Positions 6,364 through 11,548 of a stretch of DNA of 11,548 bases are shown one piece after another. Position 1 is the stretch's first letter. Every line of letters starts with the position of its first letter. The DNA is from Clostridia bacterium (GTDB lineage: Bacteria; Bacillota; Clostridia; Oscillospirales; CAG-272). Below the pieces are notes generated by a model, which was not told the origin of the DNA, did no database searches, and worked only from the letters and a program-made list of their open reading frames with translations. The DNA lies in the NCBI GenBank assembly GCA_017397205.1, contig JAFQJX010000061.1:1-11548 (forward strand), written 5' to 3'. The position numbers and the translations under genes were made by a program.

Positions 6364-8991
6364 TTACGACAAGGATTTTTTCAGGGTGTAGATAAAGTTC
6401 ATGGCTTCAATGGGGGTCAGGGTGTCCAGATTGACGGCGCGGATTTTATCCGCCGCCTCCTCTGCCTGACTTGCGCGCAAGCCCGAAAGCAGGTCGGGCT
6501 CCTCCTCGCGGCGGCGCGGTGCGGCAGGGGCAAGCACTCCCCCCTCCCCGCTCTCAATGGAGGCAAGCACCTCCCGTGCGCGGCGAATGACCTCGTTCGG
6601 CACGCCCGCCAGCTTTGCCACCTCAATGCCGTAGCTGTCGTCGGTGGCTCCAGGGACGATTTTCCGCAGGAAGGTAATGGTGTCGCAGTGCTTTTTGGCG
6701 GCAATATGATAATTCACCACGCCGTCACAAACGCCCTCCATGGCGGTGAGCTCGTGGTAATGGGTTGCAAACATAGTACGGGCGCCGATTTTCTTGCTCG
6801 CAGTATATTCCACCACGGCGCGGGCAATGGACATTCCGTCGTAGGTGCTGGTGCCTCTGCCCACCTCGTCGTACACAATCAGGGAGCGCCGCGTTGCATA
6901 GCGGAGAATGTTCGCCACCTCGTTCATTTCCAGCATAAAGGTGGACTGCCCCGATGCAAGGTCGTCGCTTGCACCCACGCGCGTGAATACGCGGTCCACG
7001 ATGCCGATACGGGCATCGCGCGCGGGCACGAAAGAGCCAATCTGCGCCATAACGCAAATCAGGGCAACCTGGCGCATATAGGTGGATTTACCCGCCATAT
7101 TCGGGCCTGTAATCAGCATCATGCGCTGTGCGCCCGTATTGAGGGTGGTATCGTTTGGCACGAAATAGGTATCCGTGACGAATTTCTCCACCACAGGGTG
7201 CCGTCCGTCGCGGATTTCAATGACCTCGGAGAGGTCCACCTCGGGACAGGTATAGTGATGCTCTGCCGCCACGTCTGCAAGGGACATATAAACGTCCAGG
7301 GCGGCAATGCTTGCGGCGGCCGCCTGTATGCGCGCGGACGCCTCCGCCACAACCTGTCGGATACCGCAGAACAGCTCCAGCTCAAGGGCACAAAGCTTTT
7401 CCTCCGCGCCGAAAATGGTACTTTCCAGCTCCTTCAGCTCCTGCGTGATATATCTCTCGCAGTTGGTCAGGGTCTGCTTTCTTACGTAATGGGCGGGTAC
7501 CGCCTCGCTCTGCGAGCGGGGGACCTCTATGTAATAGCCGAACACCTTGTTGGAGGTCACGCGTAGGGTTTTGATGCCCGTTTGCTCCTTTTCACGCGCC
7601 TCAATTTCCGCGAGGATCCCCTGGCTGTTCTGGCTGACGGAGCGCAGGTAATCCACGTCGGAATTGTAGCCCTCGGCAATCATGCCTCCGTCGCGGATAG
7701 AGAACGGCGGAGTTTCCTCAAGAGCAGTATCCAGAAGGGCGTAAATATCCTCCAGCGTATCCATCCTGGAGGCAATTTCTCTCACCGCGCGGCTCTTTGC
7801 CCCGCTGATCAGCTCCTTCATGGCAGGCAGAGGCCTGATGCTCTGACAAATGGCGCGCAAATCCTTTGCGTTTGCCGAGCCGTACACCGCCTTTGCCGTC
7901 AGGCGCTCCAGGTCAAGAACGGTTGACAGACAGGCGCGCATTTCCTCACGGAGCAGAAAGCTGTCCACAAACTCTGCCACCGCCTCCTGACGGGCGTGAA
8001 TGGCAGGCACCTGAATCAGGGGACGGGAAAGCCAGGAGCGCAGCAGGCGCGTACCAAGACAGGTTTCCGTCCTGTCAAGCACCCACAGCAAGCTGCCCCG
8101 CTTTTCTCCCTTTCTCATGCTCTCCGTAAGCTCAAGATTGCGACGGGTTGCGGCGTCAAGCTCCATATACTGTCCGTCCGTGTAAACCGTGATTTCGCGC
8201 AAAAAGCACGGCTCACACATCTGGGTTTTGCGAATATAAACGAGCAGGGCTGTGACCGCCGCTGCCTTTGCGCGGCTGGCAATCACGTCCGTTTTTTCAC
8301 CGAAGCACCTTTCAAGCAGGGCGGGACCCTCGGGGTCGCGGAAGAGGGCCGTCTGCTGCTCCTCCACCACCGCACCGAGGCGGTCGGTCAGAAAGGCTCC
8401 CACCTGTCCAAGCGTTGCTGCCGCCACGTTGAGAATCACCTCGCTGGGAGAGTAAATGGCAAGCTCGTTACAGATGCGCACCTCGCGGTTTTCTCCCTCA
8501 ATCTCGGTGACAAGCACCTCACCCGTGGAAATGTCCGCAAAGGCAACACCCACAGAGTGGGTGTCATAGTACAGGGCGGAGAGGAAATTGTTTCGTCCCT
8601 CCGCAAGCAGAGACCCGTCCGTGACGGTGCCGGGGGTCACAACGCGAATGACCTCGCGCTTAACAATTCCCTTCGCCTCTGCGGGGTTCTCCATCTGCTC
8701 GCAGATAGCGGCCTTATAGCCCGCCTCTACCAGCTTTCCAAGGAAGGAATCTATCTTGTGAAAGGGTACGCCACACATGGCGGCGCGCTTTCCCTCTCCG
8801 CAATCTCTGCCCGTCAGGGTCAGCTCCAGCACGCGGGATGCAACAAGGGCATCCTCAAAGAACATCTCGTAAAAATCACCGAGACGGTAAAAGAGGATGT
8901 AGTCGGGATATTGGTCCTTGACGGCAAGATACTGCTCCATCATAGGAGAGGGCTTCTTCAGCTGTTCCCTTTTCTCGTAAACCGCTGCCAT
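6364..8991 (-). CDS. mutS: DNA mismatch repair protein MutS
   Basis: MutS binds mismatches and small loops as a dimer and uses ATP to become a sliding clamp that recruits MutL. The 875-aa length is normal for bacterial MutS. The mismatch-reading motif is present as GDFYEMF, with F40 and E42 in the positions that insert at the mismatch. The N-terminal domain also shows CGVPFHKIDSFLGKLVEAGYKAAICEQ and VTPGTVTD. The ATPase domain has Walker A GPNMAGKST at 629-637, Walker B with D708-E709 in VYDEVGRGTSTYDG, and ATHYHEL downstream. The C-terminus ends in the usual small helical region (LDTLTPIEAMNFIYTLKK). The start at 8991 has only a modest upstream GGAAG; Met17/Met18 are weaker alternatives because they would trim residues ahead of the first domain. 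It follows a 79-bp gap and is 18 bp from mutL. No degradation or missing motif was seen. Confidence 0.98.
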   Translation of the reverse strand: MAAVYEKREQLKKPSPMMEQYLAVKDQYPDYILFYRLGDFYEMFFEDALVASRVLELTLTGRDCGEGKRAAMCGVPFHKIDSFLGKLVEAGYKAAICEQMENPAEAKGIVKREVIRVVTPGTVTDGSLLAEGRNNFLSALYYDTHSVGVAFADISTGEVLVTEIEGENREVRICNELAIYSPSEVILNVAAATLGQVGAFLTDRLGAVVEEQQTALFRDPEGPALLERCFGEKTDVIASRAKAAAVTALLVYIRKTQMCEPCFLREITVYTDGQYMELDAATRRNLELTESMRKGEKRGSLLWVLDRTETCLGTRLLRSWLSRPLIQVPAIHARQEAVAEFVDSFLLREEMRACLSTVLDLERLTAKAVYGSANAKDLRAICQSIRPLPAMKELISGAKSRAVREIASRMDTLEDIYALLDTALEETPPFSIRDGGMIAEGYNSDVDYLRSVSQNSQGILAEIEAREKEQTGIKTLRVTSNKVFGYYIEVPRSQSEAVPAHYVRKQTLTNCERYITQELKELESTIFGAEEKLCALELELFCGIRQVVAEASARIQAAAASIAALDVYMSLADVAAEHHYTCPEVDLSEVIEIRDGRHPVVEKFVTDTYFVPNDTTLNTGAQRMMLITGPNMAGKSTYMRQVALICVMAQIGSFVPARDARIGIVDRVFTRVGASDDLASGQSTFMLEMNEVANILRYATRRSLIVYDEVGRGTSTYDGMSIARAVVEYTASKKIGARTMFATHYHELTAMEGVCDGVVNYHIAAKKHCDTITFLRKIVPGATDDSYGIEVAKLAGVPNEVIRRAREVLASIESGEGGVLAPAAPRRREEEPDLLSGLRASQAEEAADKIRAVNLDTLTPIEAMNFIYTLKKSLS

Positions 8992-9070
8992 TTGTTAACT
9001 TCCGTTTCTTTTCGTTGGGTCTTTTTCGTTTTGGGCGTTTCGCACGCGGGCTTTTCTCTCTCCGCCCGAC
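8992..9070 (-). other. Gap between the ylbF-family gene and mutS; small GC hairpin and tandem repeat, no promoter seen
   Basis: This is the only intergenic space over 25 bp in the window, and it sits where B. subtilis has cotE. On the sense (minus) strand it starts with a potential five-pair stem CGGGC/GCCCG (9047-9068) around a purine-rich 12-nt loop, directly after the ylbF-family stop. There is no U-tract, so it is not a standard terminator. The gap continues with an imperfect tandem repeat (9005-9035). The 3' half is very A-rich. I found no convincing -35/-10 pair. Confidence 0.5.
9005..9035 (-). repeat. Imperfect tandem repeat upstream of mutS
   Basis: Read on the minus strand, CCCAAAACGAAAAAGA (9020-9035) is followed immediately by CCCAACGAAAAGAAA (9005-9019). 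The copies differ mainly by A-run length. It lies 14-44 bp before the mutS start codon. It could be a protein-binding site, a 5' leader element or simply low-complexity purine-rich sequence. Confidence 0.4.
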
Positions 9071-9478
9071 TCAGCTTCTTGACGAGCAGTTTGCGTGACA
9101 GGAGGAGCAATCGTGGGTGCATGCCTCCGTCGGCTCAATGCCGAACACAACTCTCTGAATCTCGTCGTTGACCTTCTTCATCAGATCGGTCACCTGCAGC
9201 TGGCAGGCGGAGAAATTCTTATACTCCTCCATAGCGGCAATTTCCCTTGCCAGCTGGTCCATGCGGTTCCGCACGAGCTGCAACAGCTCCGGGCTCTGCT
9301 CGTCCACCTCCTTGGAAAACTCCTGGGAGAGGATGCTCCGCTGTGCGTTGTACTCCGTCATTTTGGTCTGGAGAACAGGGCACGCCTCGTAAGCCGCGCG
9401 GGCGGCGGCGTAATTCTGCAGAATGGGGTCGTTTTTGATGGCTTCGGCAAGCTCTCTTGCCTTTTCAAGTACGGTCAT
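9071..9478 (-). CDS. YlbF/YmcA (RicF/RicA)-family protein with C-terminal cysteine cluster
   Basis: A 135-aa, mostly helical, Glu/Gln/Lys-rich cytosolic protein. In B. subtilis, YlbF, YmcA and YaaT form a complex carrying 4Fe-4S clusters that affects RNase Y-dependent RNA processing and development. The N-terminus MTVLEKARELAEAIKNDPIL and the long amphipathic helices match the YlbF family, and the position between miaB and mutS matches ymcA. The last residues hold C120, C124, C127 and C131 (spacing C-x3-C-x2-C-x3-C), a plausible metal or Fe-S site. Two starts are possible: the ATG at 9493 overlaps the miaB stop as ATGA, but the ATG at 9478 has AAAGGA at 9485-9490 at good spacing and matches the usual family N-terminus, so I prefer it. 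Family confidence is good; assignment as RicA rather than RicF is by position only. Confidence 0.87.
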   Translation of the reverse strand: MTVLEKARELAEAIKNDPILQNYAAARAAYEACPVLQTKMTEYNAQRSILSQEFSKEVDEQSPELLQLVRNRMDQLAREIAAMEEYKNFSACQLQVTDLMKKVNDEIQRVVFGIEPTEACTHDCSSCHANCSSRS

Positions 9479-9484
9479 GGTCGT

Positions 9485-9490
9485 TCCTTT
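9485..9490 (-). promoter_or_regulatory. Ribosome binding site deciding the ylbF-family start
   Basis: AAAGGA, six bases before the ATG at 9478, favours that codon over the ATG at 9493. The sequence overlaps the end of miaB, so ribosomes finishing miaB would pass directly over it. Confidence 0.7.
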
Positions 9491-10869
9491 CATTTTGGGT
9501 TTATCAGCTCCCCGCGGAGCGCAAAGGGCTCTGCACGGGTAATCTTAACGTAAGCAAACTGCCCGATCATCTCCTCAGGCGCGGCAAAGTACACGAGTCG
9601 GTTGGTGTCCGTCCTGCCTGCGAGGATGCCCTCCTGCTTTCCCCTCGCATCAGCAAGGACGCGCACGGTCCTGTCCACGTAGGGTGTCGCAAGGCGCAGA
9701 GCAATGTCATTTTGCACGGCGAGCAGGCGCTCCATACGGGCAGCGCGGGCGGCGGCGTCCACCTGTGCCTCCATGGTGGCGGCAGGGGTGCCCTTTCTCG
9801 GGGAGTACAGGAAGGAATAAATCATATCAAACTCCACATGCTCTATGACCTGCAAGGTGGCGTTGAAGTCCTCCTCCGTCTCGCCGGGAAAGCCCACAAT
9901 GATATCCGTAGACAGGGCGATGTGCGGCATGGCGGCACGCAGCTTCCCGACCGTGGTGAGATATCTCTCGCGGGTGTAGCGGCGATTCATACGGGCAAGG
10001 ATGTCGTTTGAGCCCGATTGCAGCGGCAGGTGAAAATGGGGGGCGATTTTATCCCCGTGCTCCGCCATCACCGAAATCAGACGGTCGGAGACGTCCTTTG
10101 GATGGCTGGTCATAAAGCGGAGACGGAAGTCCCCCGGCAGGCAAGCGATTTTTTCCATCAGCGCGGCAAAATCGCAGTCGCCGCGATAGGAATTGACGTT
10201 CTGCCCAAGCAGCGTGATATCGTGGCAGCCGTCTGCCACCAGGGTCTCAACCTCCCTCAGAATGTCCCCCGACGCACGGCTTCTTTCCCTGCCACGCACG
10301 TAGGGAACGATGCAGTAGGAGCAGAAATTGTTACAGCCGTACATAATGGAAACCCACGCCTTGTGGCGCACACGGCGGGCACAGGGGAGCCCCTCTGCAA
10401 TCGGGGGATTTTCCTCTCCTGTGACAAAGCGGCGGCGTCCGCCCTCAAGGAGCGTGCAAATCACCTCGGGAAGCTTGTCAAGCGAGGCGGGGTCCAGCGT
10501 AAAGGACACGTAGGGATAGCTTTTTTTAAGTTGCTCCACCCGATGACCCTGGGCGGGCATACAGCCGCACACGCCAACGAGGAGCGCGGGCTTTTTCTCC
10601 TTCAGCGCCTTGAGGGTGCCGAGATAGGAGAGCACCTTCAGCTCTGCGTGCTCACGGATGGCGCAGGTGTTGATGAGAATCAGGTCTGCCTCCTCCTCTG
10701 TCGCGGCGTCCGCATAGCCCATGGCGTGTGCCATACCGCAAAGGCGCTCGCTGTCTGCCTCGTTTTGCTGACAGCCAAAGGTGGAAACAAAGACGGCGTG
10801 AGGGGCGGTGCCAAAATGAGCGGCAACACGCTCCATGTATTGCAGGGGTGTCAGGCGCATCTCGGTCAT
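9490..10869 (-). CDS. miaB: tRNA-2-methylthio-N6-dimethylallyladenosine synthase MiaB
   Basis: MiaB is a radical-SAM methylthiotransferase that converts i6A37 to ms2i6A37 in tRNAs reading UNN codons. The 459-aa length is normal. The N-terminal methylthiotransferase domain has three cysteines for the auxiliary cluster: C33 in TFGCQQNEADSE, C69 in INTCAIREHAE and C103 in GVCGCMP. The radical-SAM cluster is C179, C183 and C186 in YGCNNFCSYCIVPYVRGRERSR. LGQNVNSY, HLPLQSGS and TDIIVGFPGETEEDF follow as in the family, and the last ~65 residues form the TRAM RNA-binding domain (GRTDTNRLVYF). GCQQNEADSE and RGRERSR fit MiaB better than MtaB or RimO. The start at 10869 overlaps the preceding stop as ATGA with GAGGTG eight bases upstream; Met4 is an alternative. 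Its partner gene miaA is not in the window. Confidence 0.96.
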   Translation of the reverse strand: MTEMRLTPLQYMERVAAHFGTAPHAVFVSTFGCQQNEADSERLCGMAHAMGYADAATEEEADLILINTCAIREHAELKVLSYLGTLKALKEKKPALLVGVCGCMPAQGHRVEQLKKSYPYVSFTLDPASLDKLPEVICTLLEGGRRRFVTGEENPPIAEGLPCARRVRHKAWVSIMYGCNNFCSYCIVPYVRGRERSRASGDILREVETLVADGCHDITLLGQNVNSYRGDCDFAALMEKIACLPGDFRLRFMTSHPKDVSDRLISVMAEHGDKIAPHFHLPLQSGSNDILARMNRRYTRERYLTTVGKLRAAMPHIALSTDIIVGFPGETEEDFNATLQVIEHVEFDMIYSFLYSPRKGTPAATMEAQVDAAARAARMERLLAVQNDIALRLATPYVDRTVRVLADARGKQEGILAGRTDTNRLVYFAAPEEMIGQFAYVKITRAEPFALRGELINPK

Positions 10870-11330
10870 GGGGCAAGCACCTCAAAGGAATAGGCCGCCT
10901 GTACGCGGATGCTGTCGGAAATATGCCACTCCACCGTCAGCACCGCCTGTGCCTTGCCTGCAAGGGTCACGCCGCTTGCGGCAAAGTCTGACCAAGTCAT
11001 TGGCTCGTAGGTGACGTCGCCCTCAAGATCGTAGAAGAAGACAAGCGCCTTGTTTGGCTCACGGGAAAAGACAAGCTCCGCAAGGTCGGACGGGCTGTCT
11101 ATCTGAATGGGATCCGCCTTGTCAAACTGCTTTGCCGCCTTTTCCTGAGAGCGGCTGGTAATAACCTCCTCGCCGTCACGGTTTACAACGCACCAGCGCA
11201 CGTACGCGGGCTTGATCTCCTCCTCGCCGAGGGAAATATCGGGCGAGGTCTTTGCCAGCTGAAAGACGAGGATATAGGTGGGAATAAAGACCACCAGCAG
11301 GGCGGCTATGAATAGAATCGTCTTTTTCAT
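10866..11330 (-). CDS. Small membrane-anchored protein of unknown function
   Basis: A 154-aa protein that I do not recognise. Residues 1-4 are MKKT, followed by one strongly hydrophobic segment (about 5-26, ILFIAALLVVFIPTYILVFQLA) without a clear signal-peptidase site, so it is probably an N-terminal anchor with residues about 27-154 outside the cytoplasm. The soluble part is acidic to neutral, with few cysteines and beta-strand-like stretches near the end (AQAVLTVEWHISD, IRVQAAYSFEVLAP), possibly a small beta-sandwich. The open frame continues upstream of the chosen ATG, but the ATG at 11330 has AAAGGAG at 11336-11342 and begins with a classic MKK-hydrophobic N-terminus. The upstream extension is Arg/Gly/Pro-rich shadow sequence over the preceding gene. 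Both ends overlap neighbours as ATGA (TcdA-like gene before, miaB after), so it is certainly part of the operon. Whether it serves tRNA modification is unknown. Confidence 0.85.
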   Translation of the reverse strand: MKKTILFIAALLVVFIPTYILVFQLAKTSPDISLGEEEIKPAYVRWCVVNRDGEEVITSRSQEKAAKQFDKADPIQIDSPSDLAELVFSREPNKALVFFYDLEGDVTYEPMTWSDFAASGVTLAGKAQAVLTVEWHISDSIRVQAAYSFEVLAP

Positions 11331-11548
11331 TCTTGCTCCTTTATGTGTTCGGTCAACTTTCCCACAGCCCAGCGCGCCATCAGAATGCCCGCAACGGGGG
11401 GCACAAAGGGGGCAGAGGCAGGGGTGGGGCGCCCTCCCCCGTCGGCATCGGGCGCCGCCTTCATGGGCGGCTCCGCGCTCCATACCACGGGCAGAGCCGA
11501 AGCAGGGGTGTCCTTGAGATACCTCCGCACGGCACGGCAAAGCGGACA
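11327..11548 (-). CDS. C-terminal end of a TcdA-like (ThiF/E1 family) protein, probable tRNA threonylcarbamoyladenosine dehydratase (cut by right edge)
   Basis: Only the last 73 residues are in the window; the frame stays open to the right edge. They read like the C-terminus of YgdL/TcdA proteins from Firmicutes: a CPLCRAVRRYLKD helix, then LPVVWSAEPP (compare the family's VVYSKEPP), a Pro/Gly-rich loop, and FVPPVAGILMARWAVGKL, which matches the FVPPVAGL-type helix near the end of the E1-like fold. TcdA uses ATP to dehydrate t6A37 to cyclic ct6A37 in ANN-decoding tRNAs. The catalytic and ATP-binding parts lie outside the window, so a HesA/MoeB/ThiF relative cannot be excluded. A GTG within the fragment (11528-11530) could be misread as a start, but the homology continues upstream of it. 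Its TGA overlaps the ATG of the membrane protein as ATGA. Confidence 0.7.
   Translation of the reverse strand, partial: CPLCRAVRRYLKDTPASALPVVWSAEPPMKAAPDADGGGRPTPASAPFVPPVAGILMARWAVGKLTEHIKEQE
11336..11342 (-). promoter_or_regulatory. Ribosome binding site deciding the start of the 154-aa membrane protein
   Basis: AAAGGAG is located five bases before the ATG at 11330 and lies within the last codons of the upstream TcdA-like gene. It rules out the longer open frame that would begin near 11540. Confidence 0.85.

Noticed and set aside
5854..7566. Long plus-strand open frame (570 codons) opposite mutL/mutS, and similar long plus-strand frames at 1647-3080, 4432-5847, 7996-9171 and 41-859
   Set aside because: They are antisense to genes with unmistakable conserved motifs, and their translations show no family motif, with odd His/Gly/Arg-rich composition. 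G+C-rich codon use leaves few stops on the opposite strand.
9047..9068. Hairpin after the ylbF-family stop as a rho-independent terminator
   Set aside because: The stem is only five base pairs, the loop is 12 nt, and no run of U follows.
8992..9070. A cotE-like or other small gene between the ylbF-family gene and mutS, as in B. subtilis
   Set aside because: The gap is 79 bp with no start codon, RBS and open frame of useful length in either direction.
11331..11540. 70-residue N-terminal extension of the membrane protein frame
   Set aside because: The extension is Arg/Gly/Pro/Cys-rich, lies over the TcdA-like C-terminus in another frame, and hides the MKK-hydrophobic N-terminus. The internal ATG has an ideal RBS.
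1..11548. Mobile element, CRISPR array, phage or defence system
   Set aside because: No transposase, integrase, inverted terminal repeats, regularly spaced repeats or defence-type domains were seen. All genes are co-oriented with uniform composition.

Overview
The window reads as one long, single-direction block of a Firmicutes (Clostridia-like) chromosome. Every supported gene lies on the minus strand, so transcription runs from right to left. The Clostridia assignment rests on the order miaB, ylbF/ymcA-family gene, mutS, mutL (Bacillus subtilis has miaB-ymcA-cotE-mutS-mutL), a MutL of the nicking-endonuclease type with no MutH, AGGAGG-type ribosome binding sites, and a Clostridia-flavoured Dxs and Tgt. 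The DNA is fairly G+C rich by eye, which suggests a gut-type high-GC lineage (Oscillospirales or Christensenellales are guesses) rather than a classical low-GC Clostridium.

Layout in transcription order, right to left. (1) C-terminus of a TcdA-like E1/ThiF-family protein, cut by the right edge. (2) A 154-aa membrane-anchored protein of unknown function. (3) miaB, tRNA ms2i6A37 methylthiotransferase. (4) A YlbF/YmcA-family protein with a C-terminal four-cysteine cluster. (5) A 79-bp gap, the only intergenic space over 25 bp. (6) mutS. (7) mutL. (8) tgt, tRNA-guanine transglycosylase. (9) A 550-aa exported, C-terminally membrane-anchored protein that looks like a beta-helix. (10) An AraC-family regulator. 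(11) The first 274 codons of dxs (1-deoxy-D-xylulose-5-phosphate synthase), cut by the left edge. Five of the nine junctions are stop/start overlaps (ATGA or TGATG) and three others are gaps of 11-23 bp, so this is probably one polycistronic unit. No promoter or terminator is visible inside it.

Functionally the block combines anticodon-loop tRNA modification (TcdA-like at A37, MiaB at A37, Tgt at G34), DNA mismatch repair (MutS recognition and MutL nicking), isoprenoid precursor synthesis (Dxs) and envelope proteins of unknown role.

The most striking observation is in mutL. The N-terminal ATPase domain is cleanly in frame but lacks about 18 residues that should carry the nearly invariant RHATSK block of the ATP lid. 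The flanking GHKL motifs and the C-terminal nuclease are intact. This could be a mutator allele, an assembly artefact or a real lineage variant. Other points worth a look are the cysteine cluster of the YlbF-family protein, the AraC regulator translationally coupled to dxs, the two orphan envelope proteins, and a short tandem repeat in front of mutS. I saw no mobile element, CRISPR array, RNA gene or defence system.
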